Source of the DNA: Pseudomonas lini
Lineage (GTDB): Bacteria > Pseudomonadota > Gammaproteobacteria > Pseudomonadales > Pseudomonadaceae
NCBI RefSeq assembly: GCF_030812475.1
Contig: NZ_JAUSSR010000005.1
Span: 248,001-312,000, forward strand
Length of the DNA stretch: 64,000 bases
Reading direction: 5' to 3'
Shown: positions 50,241 through 59,100 of the stretch, in pieces
How the letters are laid out: each line of letters begins with the position of its first letter
How positions within the stretch are numbered: position 1 is the first letter of the stretch
Position numbers and translations under genes: made by a program
Notes under the pieces: generated by a model
What the model was told of the DNA's origin: nothing
Database searches by the model: none
The model's input: only the letters and a program-made list of their open reading frames with translations

Positions 50241-51083
50241 TTACTGAGGGGTTTTGTCGGCGTTGGCCAGCTGCGAGGCCTTATCCACCAACGCGTCGAT
50301 TTCACCGGTCTCGCGCCGTTGGGTGAGATAGATGTTCAGCGTCTGCAAGTCCGCGGAGCTGATGTCGCGGCGCACACCGAAGGCCACACCCTGCTTGGCC
50401 AGCGCGGGCTTGGGCAGCACTTCCTTCGACCAGCCGGGGTTGGCCACGGCAAACAGGTGGTTGGTGTCGCTGGCATCGACCAGCACGTCGGCGCGCTTGG
50501 ACATGACAGCCAGGCGCACCTCGTCCATACCCGGCAAGCGCATGATCTTGCCTTGCTTGACCACGGCGGAAATGGCCTTGTCCTGAGCGGTCCCGGACAT
50601 GACCGCGAAGGTCACTTCCGGTTTGTCGAAGTCGGCAATGGCGTTGCCGACATTGGCCAGTTTCGGGTTGTCCTTGTTGATCAGCAACGAGACTTGATAG
50701 TCGGTGGCCGCCACCGAAAAACTCACCGCCAGCGCGCGTTCGGGCGTCTGGTTCAGCGCCATGGCCATGTCCCATTTGCCCCCTTGCAAGCCGGCCACGA
50801 GGTTATCCCAGTTGGTGTCGACGAACTCGACCTTGACCTTCAACACCCGCTCGCCGAAGTCGCGGCACAGGTCCACGAAATAGCCGCTGTATTCGCCCGA
50901 ACGGGCATCACGCATGACATACGGCGCAGCGACGGCCGCCCCACAGCGCAGAACCCCCGCTTTCTGAATGTCTTTCCAGAGTGAGACATCAGCCGCCAGG
51001 GCTGGGACTTGGGCGAGCAATGCACCGATGGCGGATGCACAAACGAGCATGTTGCGGATGGAGCGAGGAAGGAACTGAGCCAT
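50241..51083 (-). CDS. Amino-acid ABC binding protein (hydroxyproline candidate)
   Basis: This 280-residue family 3 periplasmic binding protein has a signal peptide ending LLAQVPALAAD, then LWKDIQKAGVLRCGAAVAAP, EYSGYFVDLCRDFGERVL and WDNLVAGLQGGKWDMAMAL, all typical of the family. GGAGAGG lies five bases before the ATG at 51083; the frame opens at 51152. It heads the leftward operon, so binding protein is made in largest amount. Its ligand is inferred to be trans-4-hydroxy-L-proline or related isomers. Confidence 0.91.
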   Translation of the reverse strand: MAQFLPRSIRNMLVCASAIGALLAQVPALAADVSLWKDIQKAGVLRCGAAVAAPYVMRDARSGEYSGYFVDLCRDFGERVLKVKVEFVDTNWDNLVAGLQGGKWDMAMALNQTPERALAVSFSVAATDYQVSLLINKDNPKLANVGNAIADFDKPEVTFAVMSGTAQDKAISAVVKQGKIMRLPGMDEVRLAVMSKRADVLVDASDTNHLFAVANPGWSKEVLPKPALAKQGVAFGVRRDISSADLQTLNIYLTQRRETGEIDALVDKASQLANADKTPQ

Positions 51084-51151
51084 TTTGACCTCTCCGATGA
51101 TTTCGTTCTTGTAGGCAGGAAGGTACAAATCAACATCACTGTGCGCCGTCA

Positions 51152-51172
51152 TGTATGCAGCGCTGTATGCAG
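51152..51172. promoter_or_regulatory. Direct repeat in the hydroxyproline operon promoter
   Basis: TGTATGCAG occurs twice (51152-51160 and 51164-51172) with a three-base spacer, about 69-89 bp upstream of the binding-protein start. The placement suits an operator for the GntR regulator encoded at the other end of the operon. Confidence 0.45.
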
Positions 51173-51343
51173 ATTAGATTTGAACGAATCGGGCTGTCAA
51201 CACAGGTCAAGAAAATTAATCAGAATAATGACCGAACGGTCGCGGTGGTCCGGGGGCTGATAGTGGACATGTCACTGGTCGAGAGAACGCAGCAAATCCG
51301 TCACTATCAGCTAGAGTGAAATTTGCCCCGATTACGCGGTATG

Positions 51344-51357
51344 TTGATCCAAATCAA
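51344..51357. promoter_or_regulatory. ANR/FNR-type box
   Basis: TTGATCCAAATCAA matches the FNR/ANR consensus TTGATNNNNATCAA at all ten fixed positions. The centre is about 89 bp before the start of the small gene at 51440 and 268 bp before the divergent hydroxyproline operon. A flanking CGATTAC/GTAATCG inverted repeat surrounds it. In Pseudomonas such sites usually make genes respond to low oxygen. Confidence 0.8.
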
Positions 51358-51439
51358 TCAGTAATCGCGGCTATGCAAACCTTTTGAATTTTTTTTGACG
51401 CGGCCACTCCTTTGACTATGAGCAAATGGAGGGGGCCTC

Positions 51440-51694
51440 ATGAATACCTGTCTTTACGTCATTGAATACAAGCTTCACGGAGCACCGAAGTCGTTCATCA
51501 TCCGGGCTAAAACGATGCGCAATGCCGACGCCTGGCATTGGGCAAGCTGTGACGCCGGAATAGCTCCCATACCGAAACCGGGTAGGCCGCCACTTAAAAT
51601 CATCTCCAGACCGCAAGCGGAAAAGTATGGAGTCACTGACGTTAAATGGCGTGAATCCGCAAAACTGGATTGGACAGAGGTTTCAACGTCATGA
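51440..51694 (+). CDS. Small DUF6555-like protein
   Basis: This 84-residue protein has no recognised catalytic motif. It begins MNTCLYVIEYKLHGAPKSFI and has NADAWHWASCDAGIAPIPKP in the centre; it looks like the Pseudomonas-restricted DUF6555 family of unknown function. GGAGGGGG lies four bases before the ATG. It overlaps the next gene (ATGA) and is downstream of the ANR box, so the two genes are likely co-expressed at low oxygen. Confidence 0.75.
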   Translation: MNTCLYVIEYKLHGAPKSFIIRAKTMRNADAWHWASCDAGIAPIPKPGRPPLKIISRPQAEKYGVTDVKWRESAKLDWTEVSTS

Positions 51695-52143
51695 CCCCAA
51701 GCAACCCGCAACAAGCCGTGGTCACCGATATCAATGACCAGCGCAGTGTGATGCTGAAGAAAATCGGCAATACCGCTATTCGCACGCATCACCGGGCCAG
51801 TTGTCACTGTGGCGCCGTCATCCTGGAGATCCACCTGCCGGAGGGTGTTCCCGATCCACACCGCTGCGACTGCTCATTCTGTAAACGCAAAGGCGCCGTT
51901 GTCGCAGCAGTCGCCTGGGCGGATCTCAAGGTGATCAGGGGCAGGTCCGCGCTGTCCAGGTATCAGTTCGGCAAGCACGTGGCCGAGCATTATTTCTGTA
52001 AAAACTGCGGCACCTACACGCACCACCGACGCAGCACCAATCCGGAAGAATTCGGCTTCAACATCGGCTGTCTGGAAGGGGTCAATCCCTACGACCTGGG
52101 CGATGTCCCGGTCGCGGACGGCGGGGTCTGGAACTCCCTGTAA
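51691..52143 (+). CDS. GFA-family (formaldehyde-activating-enzyme-like) zinc protein
   Basis: This 150-residue protein has the GFA/CENP-V zinc fold: ASCHCGAVILEI, RCDCSFCKRKGA and HYFCKNCGTYTHH supply the zinc-binding cysteines. The ATG at 51691 overlaps the stop of the small gene. The family name comes from a proposed glutathione-dependent formaldehyde enzyme, but most members are uncharacterised and that activity should not be assumed. It ends 40 bp before a strong hairpin. Confidence 0.88.
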   Translation: MTPSNPQQAVVTDINDQRSVMLKKIGNTAIRTHHRASCHCGAVILEIHLPEGVPDPHRCDCSFCKRKGAVVAAVAWADLKVIRGRSALSRYQFGKHVAEHYFCKNCGTYTHHRRSTNPEEFGFNIGCLEGVNPYDLGDVPVADGGVWNSL

Positions 52144-52182
52144 CTCCGGTAGATGCGGCGTTCTGCGAAGCTCTCGAGTAAT

Positions 52183-52209
52183 ACGGGAGGTCCATTGCGG
52201 ACCTCCCGT
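52183..52209. terminator. Hairpin between converging genes
   Basis: ACGGGAGGTCC (52183-52193) pairs perfectly with GGACCTCCCGT (52199-52209) around a five-base loop. It sits between the GFA gene and the oppositely oriented DUF3618 gene. There is no T-run, so it would be a weak intrinsic terminator or an RNA end stabiliser. Confidence 0.6.
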
Positions 52210-52217
52210 CCCCCCGA

Positions 52218-53090
52218 TCAGGAGGTACCCAGCCCTCGCGACAGGTCGGCGGCATTCCCTGTGCTCCCTGTGCTCCCTGTGCTCCCTGTGCTCGCCTCGC
52301 TCGTCGATGCCGGGCGCTGCTCCCCATCCGGTCTGACGTCCATGGCCGGATGATCCGTCGTCTTTGTCACCGTATCGCGTACCGCTTCAAAGCCCTCCCG
52401 TGCCTGTTGTTTGACCTTGTCGGCCAGGCCCGCGCTGGTCTTGCCCAGGTAGCGTTGCTCGGTTGCCGTCGAAGGCAATGCCGCCCCCAGCATGGCGCCC
52501 AGCGCGATGCCCGCAGCGGCGACCATCAGCGGTTGATCCTGCAGCAGATGGCGGAATTGATCACCGACCACCTGGGTGCTGCGGGCAACTCGATCACTGG
52601 CGTCATGAACGGCATGGCTGATGTTTTCCTTGGCAGCCCCCAGATTCTCGCTCAGATGCGCCGCCTTGCCTTTGACCGACTGATAGCCTTCCTTGAAGGT
52701 ATCGGCGCCCTGGTGCAAATGGTCGCGCGCGCTGTCGATGCCGTCGGTCAAGCCATCGACCCACTCCCCTGCCTTGTCCATCGCGCTGGGGCCGGTGCGA
52801 TAGGCCGGACGTGGGGGCGATGGACGGTTCTGACTCATCATCATCCATAGCAGCCCGACCGAGGTCAGGACCACGGGCATCGGATTATTGCGCACGCTGG
52901 TCCCCAGGTTGGTCAGGAACGTCGTGCCGTTGCTTTGCATCATGCTCAACGCCTGATCGAATACCTGACCCGGCGTGAACTTGCTTTCCAGGGCATCGAC
53001 GATATTGCCGATGTTGGCCCGTTGCGCATCGATTTCCCGTTCGATGGCTTCGGGGCTTTTGTCTGCTTCGGCTTCAAATTCACGGTTCAT
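52218..53090 (-). CDS. DUF3618-containing membrane-associated protein
   Basis: This 290-residue protein begins with a DUF3618-like segment (SPEAIEREIDAQRANIGNIVDALESKF), then a hydrophobic segment (NPMPVVLTSVGLLWMMM), a long helical middle with ENLGAAKENISHAVHDASDR, and a second hydrophobic stretch (LMVAAAGIALGAMLGAAL). The C-terminus carries four STG tripeptides encoded by a perfect 9-bp tandem repeat (52256-52291). It resembles the YqjD/ElaB-type stress membrane proteins in plan. It is last of a three-gene leftward operon and overlaps the YqjE-like gene (ATGA). Confidence 0.8.
   Translation of the reverse strand: MNREFEAEADKSPEAIEREIDAQRANIGNIVDALESKFTPGQVFDQALSMMQSNGTTFLTNLGTSVRNNPMPVVLTSVGLLWMMMSQNRPSPPRPAYRTGPSAMDKAGEWVDGLTDGIDSARDHLHQGADTFKEGYQSVKGKAAHLSENLGAAKENISHAVHDASDRVARSTQVVGDQFRHLLQDQPLMVAAAGIALGAMLGAALPSTATEQRYLGKTSAGLADKVKQQAREGFEAVRDTVTKTTDHPAMDVRPDGEQRPASTSEASTGSTGSTGSTGNAADLSRGLGTS
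52256..52291. repeat. Perfect 9-bp tandem repeat, four copies
   Basis: TCCCTGTGC is repeated four times without change, inside the 3' end of the DUF3618 gene. Because nine is a multiple of three, copy-number changes would only lengthen or shorten the STG tract and not shift the frame. Confidence 0.95.
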
Positions 53091-53518
53091 GAGACTTTCC
53101 TCCGCAGCGCTTCCTGGTCTTTACTCAAGGCGTCCAGCGTCCGATCGGGCTTGAAGTGGGACGGCTCGAATTGTTTTTTGCCTGACTGCAACATGGCGAA
53201 CCCGATGATCATCACCACGACGCCGACGATCAGGGCGGCCAACCACGGCGCCATGAACAGGCTCAGGCCGTAGACCACCGCCATCAACAGGATGATGAAC
53301 CCCGCCAGCAGCACAATCGCCCCTCCCGCCACGCCGGCAATGCCGGCCTTGAGCGTGGTGAGGCTGGCTTGCAACTCTGCCTTGGCCAGCGCCAGCTCCT
53401 TGGTGAAGAGATCGGGCACTTCGCGAGACAACTGGCGCAACAAGCCGATGACCGATGCGTCCTGCTCAGGCACGGACAGCGGTCTTGAGTTCGGCAAATC
53501 CGGATCTTTTCTGTTCAT
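53087..53518 (-). CDS. YqjE-like (phage holin 3.6 family) membrane protein
   Basis: This 143-residue protein of the YqjE/phage-holin-3-6 family has a soluble front (VIGLLRQLSREVPDLFTKEL) and two close hydrophobic segments (GIAGVAGGAIVLLAGFIILL and PWLAALIVGVVVMIIGFAML). The ATG at 53518 is chosen because AAGGAG then lies seven bases upstream; a GTG at 53521 is three bases earlier. It overlaps the previous gene by one base. Despite the family name there is no phage context. Confidence 0.87.
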   Translation of the reverse strand: MNRKDPDLPNSRPLSVPEQDASVIGLLRQLSREVPDLFTKELALAKAELQASLTTLKAGIAGVAGGAIVLLAGFIILLMAVVYGLSLFMAPWLAALIVGVVVMIIGFAMLQSGKKQFEPSHFKPDRTLDALSKDQEALRRKVS

Positions 53519-54171
53519 CACAGCTCTCCTTTGAAGGATGTCGAACCAGGGGACGACGTCGTGGCAAAGTCCGAAGGATGGTCTTGTTCACTCGGCGAGG
53601 CCGGCGTGATACCGGTGGCCAGGCCAGCCCCGGAATCGCTATGCGGTGCGACGGACGTTTCATAAGGGCGTTGCGCACCATAACTATCCGCCGCAGGCAT
53701 CGAGTTGTCGGAGGCCCCTTTACCGGCGTCGTCAACAGTCGCCGCGGGGCTGCTGCCGGCTTTGAGGAAACGCGACAAGCCAAAGCCCAGCGCGATGCTG
53801 CCGGCAATGAACAGGGCCGGATTGTTACGCGCCAGGTTGGCACTGTCGTGCAGCAACTGTTCGGCACTTTTACCCCGCAGGCTGCCTGCCAGGCCGCTCA
53901 TGGATTGCGCCATGTCCGAGAGGTAGTCGGACATGCCGAGCGTGTCCTTGTCTTCCAGTTCGGACACAAAAGACTTCGCGCCCTTGGCCAGTGCCTCGAT
54001 CTGGTCCGCCGCGGTATCACGGTATTGCCCGAACTGCGCATCCACCTGTTCCCGCGCGCCGCCGAGCACCTCTGTTACGTCCTCCTTCAAATGTTGAAAG
54101 TCTTGTTCAGGTCTGCCGGTGTTTTCCCGGTTATCTGTCTGAGTTCCAGCTCTGGTGTCTGAAGTATTCAT
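53518..54171 (-). CDS. Conserved hypothetical protein (YqjD/DUF883-like plan)
   Basis: This 217-residue protein has a polar N-terminus with an amphipathic helix (EQDFQHLKEDVTEVLGGARE), a middle with SDYLSDMAQSMSGLAGSLRG, a short membrane segment (NPALFIAGSIALGFGLSRFL) and a long Ser/Pro/Thr-rich tail from about residue 140. This resembles ribosome- or envelope-associated YqjD/DUF883 proteins, but the match is only in plan. GAGGA lies about six bases before the ATG. It is the first gene of the leftward trio. Confidence 0.75.
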   Translation of the reverse strand: MNTSDTRAGTQTDNRENTGRPEQDFQHLKEDVTEVLGGAREQVDAQFGQYRDTAADQIEALAKGAKSFVSELEDKDTLGMSDYLSDMAQSMSGLAGSLRGKSAEQLLHDSANLARNNPALFIAGSIALGFGLSRFLKAGSSPAATVDDAGKGASDNSMPAADSYGAQRPYETSVAPHSDSGAGLATGITPASPSEQDHPSDFATTSSPGSTSFKGEL

Positions 54172-54386
54172 GACGTTCCTCGCCTTCCATCTTAAAAAAG
54201 CGTTATAGGGTTCGCCACGAATTGCCCGCAGCCCCCCTCATTTCAAAGGACGGAGCGCAGTTGTCGGGAGTTCCAAATGAATGATGAGCGATACGTTGTG
54301 AGTGAGAAATACGACATTCAGTCATCTCGATGGAACCCTGTTTTAAGTCCGCCCTCTATCGCTCACCAGCCCAGGAGGACTTGACC

Positions 54387-54917
54387 ATGATCGACCAACA
54401 AACCGGTATGAAGCCTGGCGAGCGTTATGCCATCGAAAACGGCGAACCCACGCGACTGTTCCCCGGCTTCTTCCTCGATGGAAAGTATTACCTGGAGCCG
54501 GAGTTACAGACGGCGATCGGTTGGCTGGAAGGTCAACGGTTTCTGTACGACGAGTTGGATCCCACCGGAGAGCCGGTGTACCCCGATCGGGTCGCCGGCA
54601 CCATCGAAGACCTGACGTTGACCCTGGCCGACGGCGCACGGCTGAAAGTAAACCGGGTGCCCTACAGCGTGCAGGGAAATCCCCTCACGCAAAAAGCCGA
54701 GGCCGCTGACGACGAATTGCGTACTCGACTGCCTCGGACACTCCACGACGAACCGGGGGTGATCGACCGGGCAACGGACGCTGACGGTCGAGCCGCATCC
54801 CAGGCATTTGCCGCTGCCCCTCGCCCCTCGCTGGTGCTGGCGGCAGGCGCCGCGTTGTTATTTGGCGGTTGTCTGTTGGCGATGAATCGCCAACGAGGCC
54901 GGCACCAGGGTCGCTGA
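54387..54917 (+). CDS. Conserved hypothetical protein with C-terminal membrane anchor
   Basis: This 176-residue protein is not recognised beyond being a Pseudomonas-type conserved protein. It starts MIDQQTGMKPGERYAIENG, has a soluble part rich in acidic residues (PVYPDRVAGTIEDLTLTLAD) and a C-terminal hydrophobic segment (SLVLAAGAALLFGGCLLAM) with a basic end. AGGAGG lies eight bases before the ATG at 54387. It stands divergently from the trio at 52218-54171, with a 215-bp shared gap, and may share its stress setting. Confidence 0.75.
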   Translation: MIDQQTGMKPGERYAIENGEPTRLFPGFFLDGKYYLEPELQTAIGWLEGQRFLYDELDPTGEPVYPDRVAGTIEDLTLTLADGARLKVNRVPYSVQGNPLTQKAEAADDELRTRLPRTLHDEPGVIDRATDADGRAASQAFAAAPRPSLVLAAGAALLFGGCLLAMNRQRGRHQGR

Positions 54918-55061
54918 CGGTCACGCACTCTCACCCGCGCAACGGGAGCATCCGATCATGGACACGCTGAGCACCGCACTGAAGCAAAAGCCGAGTCGTT
55001 GCCCGATGCCGACAGCGAAGACGTCGCCGCGCTATTCGATCGCTTCGGCGCCCCTGGATTG

Positions 55062-55724
55062 CTACAACGCGGGCTCCACGCCGAGGGAGACCAGGTATTC
55101 ACCAAAACCGCCGCAACATTTGTAATCCCTGCGCGCACTGGTAACGACCGGATTGGTCGCCGTCCACATGATCCGGGCATTGATTTTTTCCAGTTCGGCG
55201 ACCAGGTGCACGTCTTCGTGGGCCACCAGATGCCGGAACCCGCCAGCGTCTCGATAAGCCGTGGCACTCAGGCCCAGGTTGGCGCCATGGATGTGACGAT
55301 GATTCTCTATGAACCGGTACCGCTCCAGATACCTGGCGCGAACCCACTCGCCATGGTCGTCCCAACTGTCGACCTCGACAGTGCCGCACACCGCATCGAC
55401 CATGAAGGCAAGCTGGCGTGACAGCCAGTCGGGAGGCACCACTGTGTCGGCATCGGTAAAGGCCAGCCACTGCGCGCCCGCGCTGAGCAGTTCCTCCGCA
55501 CCGGTCGCCCTGGCTTTACCCACATTCTGGTAAGCGACCATCAATGCGGTGACTTCCATGGCGGCGACCAACCGGTGCGTGTCGTCTGAACAATCGTCAA
55601 GCACCACCAGCACAATTACCTGGCGACCTCCGAGTCCCGGATGTTTCGCGGCAAGCAAGACGGATGAAAGGCACGTGGCAATATGTTTTTCTTCATTATG
55701 GGCGGGTATCACGACACCAATCAT
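55062..55724 (-). CDS. Family 2 glycosyltransferase
   Basis: This 220-residue GT2 enzyme has the start MIGVVIPAHNEEKHIATCL, the DDCSDDTH segment and TDADTVVPPDWLSRQL with the metal-binding Asp-x-Asp (DAD). It has no membrane segment and is short compared with many GT2 enzymes (about 250-320 residues). AGGGA lies seven bases before the ATG. No adjacent polysaccharide genes show a pathway, so donor and acceptor are unknown. Confidence 0.87.
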   Translation of the reverse strand: MIGVVIPAHNEEKHIATCLSSVLLAAKHPGLGGRQVIVLVVLDDCSDDTHRLVAAMEVTALMVAYQNVGKARATGAEELLSAGAQWLAFTDADTVVPPDWLSRQLAFMVDAVCGTVEVDSWDDHGEWVRARYLERYRFIENHRHIHGANLGLSATAYRDAGGFRHLVAHEDVHLVAELEKINARIMWTATNPVVTSARRDYKCCGGFGEYLVSLGVEPAL

Positions 55725-56144
55725 TGATGTTCCCTCGATTCAGCGAAGCCAATGGTCTTCACCTATCGACCCTTCGCCCCATCGGAAGGTTTAAAGAATG
55801 TCTGCCCCGGCGCGGCTGCATACCCCGGGCCAGTGCGGCATGGTTCAATGATCGATGAGCGCCAGTCGTCCCGAGATTTTCCCCGTCAGGATCGGCTCAT
55901 CGACAAATGGGCTACGCTTAAAACACTGAGCGGTCCTGTCGGACAGGTGTAGCGCTGCTGCATCACCGCTTCAGTCCCCGACGAAACACCTTGAGTGACC
56001 CGCCAGTCCGCCAGTCTCACGCTGGTGTCGAATCATTGTGCAAAGACTGTGCGAGGCCGCAGCAATCGCCAGGTTGAGATTCAAACAAGCCTGCGCACAC
56101 GGTATTTCTCGGCGTCAGGACGTCGCCTTTACGGGCACACTTCC
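55725..56144. other. 420-bp gap before the CheB/CheR hybrid gene
   Basis: No gene is called. A forward frame is open from a GTG at 55995 into the hybrid gene, so the true start could be earlier than the one chosen. CCTGTCGGACAGG, a 13-base palindrome, lies at 55934-55946 and could be an operator. Confidence 0.4.
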
Positions 56145-59100
56145 ATGACAACCTCATCTGACAGGTCGAAGAATACGCTCCAGACCAGGCCAACCCGCTC
56201 TCACCGACCGGACTTCGCCGTGGTGGGCATCGGCGCGTCCGCCGGCGGGCTGCAAGCCATCAAACTGTTCTTCGAAAACATGCCGCAGGACAATGGACTG
56301 GCATTTGTCATCATTCTTCATCTGTCGCCCGATCATGAAAGCGTCGCCGACAAGATCATCCAGGAATCGACCCGGATGCCGGTGCTGCAAGTCACCGAAA
56401 CAGTGCCTATCGAGAAGAACCGGGTTTATGTCATTTCACCGACGCAGCGACTGACGATGAATGACGGCTATCTTGAGGTCAGCCCCAGCGACGCCCTCAC
56501 GGGCCGCCATGCTTCTATCGATCTGTTTTTCCGCGACCTCGCCCTGGCACACCGCGAGCGGGCCTTTTGCGTCGTACTGTCGGGCACCGGTTCCGACGGT
56601 GCAGTGGGATTATCGCGAATCAAGGAACAGGGCGGCGTGACCCTGGCCCAGGCACCCGAGGACGCCGAGTTCGATGGCATGCCGCGGGCGGCCATCGAAA
56701 CGCACATGGTGGATCTGGTGCTGCCGGTGGTGGAAATGCCCCAGAAACTGCTGGAGCTGTGGCACAACGCGAAGAAAATCACCCTGCCCAGCGCCAACGA
56801 TGCGCAACTGCAACCCTCCCCTTCGGTGGTTGAGCGCGAAGCGGTGGCGGCCGAACAGCTGGTGCAGGATATTCTGATCCAGTTGCGCGCCGGCACCGGC
56901 CATGATTTCAAACATTACAAACGCGCCACCGTGCTACGCCGGATCGAGCGCCGGATGCAGGTCACCGCTCAAGCCGATCTGGCCGGCTACTACCGCTATC
57001 TGCTGAATTACCCCGAGGAAATCACCGCACTGCTGGCGGACATGCTGATTGGCGTGACCAACTTCTTCCGCGACCGTGAAGCCTTCGAAGCCCTGGAACG
57101 GGATGTGGTGCCGCAATTGGTCAGCGCCGCCGTCTCGGCTCAGCCCGAAACAGAAGAGATCCGGGTCTGGTCCGCTGGCTGCGCCTCGGGCGAGGAAGCC
57201 TACAGCCTGGCGATGCTGTTGAACGATCAGTTGCAACTGGACACAAGCGCGGCGTCGTTCCAGCTATTTGCCACCGACATCGACGAACGCGCCATCAGCG
57301 TCGGCAGGGCCGGGCTGTACCCGCAAGCGATCATTACCGATGTGCCGCCCACGCGCCTGCGGCACTATTTTTCGAAAGAAGGCCGGCAATACCGGATCCG
57401 CAAGGAAATCCGCGAAAAGGTGCTGTTTACCAAGCACAACCTGTTATCCGACCCGCCCTTTTCGCACATCGACCTGATCGTCTGTCGCAACTTGCTGATC
57501 TATCTGGATCGCGAAGTGCAGCGTGAAATCCTGCAGATGTTCCACTTTGCCCTGCGCCCCGGCGGTTTCCTGTTTCTCGGCTCCTCCGAAAGCACGGACG
57601 TATGTGATGAGCTGTTCGCTCCGGTAGACAAACGCAACCGGATCTTCCGCGCCAAAACGGGTCCCGCCAACAGCCGGCGCCCCCTCAGCCTGCCACGCGG
57701 CGGCTACGTGCGCACCCGGCTCGCCCAGCTGGCGCCGCCAAACACCAAGTCGCGCAAATCCTCATTCGCCGACATTCACCAACGTGCACTTCAACAGTCG
57801 GCACCGCCAAGCATCATCATTGATGGCCGTGCCGATATCCTGCACATGAGTGAGAGTGCCGGACGCTTTCTACGCCACGGGGGTGGGGAGCTGTCGCGCA
57901 ATCTGCTGACCCTCATTCTGGCGGAACTGCGTCTGGAGCTGCGTACCACCCTGTTCGAAGTCCAGCAGAGCGGCCAGGTGGTCCAGTCCCGCGCGGTACC
58001 GATCAAGCACGAAGACAAAAGCTTCCTGGTCAGTCTGGTGGCCCATCCCTACAAGGACGAAGAGGCAGACGACGAGTTCGTTCTGGTGATTTTCGAGGAG
58101 ATCGAAGTCGACCCTGCCCAAGCATCGGCTGACAGCGCACTGCGCAGGGAAGACCAGGTGCTGTCCAGTCTTGAGCGCGACCTGCAACGCACCAAGCTGC
58201 AATTGCAGGACACCATCGAACAATCGGAAGTCTCCAGCGAGGAGCTCAAGACCTCCAACGAAGAGATGCAGTCGATCAACGAAGAACTGCGCTCGGCCAC
58301 TGAAGAACTGGAAACCAGCAAGGAAGAACTGCAGTCGATCAACGAGGAATTGCTGACCGTCAATTTCGAACTGAAAACCAAGGTCGAAGAGACCGACAAG
58401 ATCAACGACTACCTGTCCAACCTGATCGCTTCTACCGACATCGCCACGGTGTTTGTCGACCGCAGCATGCGCATCAAGTGGTTCACCCCGCGCGCCACCG
58501 ATATCTTCAATATGTTGCCGGTGGATACCGGGCGCTCGTTGCTCGACATCACCCATCGCCTGCGCTACGACAACCTGGCCGCGGACGCGGCGCAGGTGTT
58601 CGAGTCGCTGAACATGATCGAGCGCGAAGTCAGCAGCAACGACAATCGCTGGTACATCGCGCGCCTGCTGCCCTACCGTTCCAGCGAAGACCACATCGAC
58701 GGCACCGTGCTGACCTTCATCGACATCAGCAAACGTCGCGCCGCCGAAGAAGAACTGCGCCTGGGCGAAGAACGCATGCGCCTGGTGGCCGAAAGTACCC
58801 GCGACTACGCGATCATCACACTTGATGAGCAGGGCATCATCACCAGCTGGAACAAAGGCGCCGAGGTGATCTTCGGTTACGGCAAGGCCGAGGCCGAAGG
58901 CGCCTATTACGATTTCATTTTCTCCGCCGAGGATCGCGCGGCGGGGGTGCCTGAAAATGACCTGTCATCGGCACGCACCCATGGCCGCAGCCAGGATGAA
59001 CGCTGGCACCTGCATAAGGACGGCAGCCGCTTTTTCTGCAGCGGTGAAGTGACGCTGCTCAAGGGCGAGAATCTCAAGGGCTATGTGAAAATTGCCCGGG

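Noticed and set aside
52256..52291. Short tandem repeat considered as CRISPR
   Set aside because: The unit is only nine bases with no spacers, and it is in frame within a coding sequence.
53087..53518. Phage holin from a prophage
   Set aside because: The family name is historical; the gene is in a chromosomal operon of stress-type membrane proteins and no phage genes are near.
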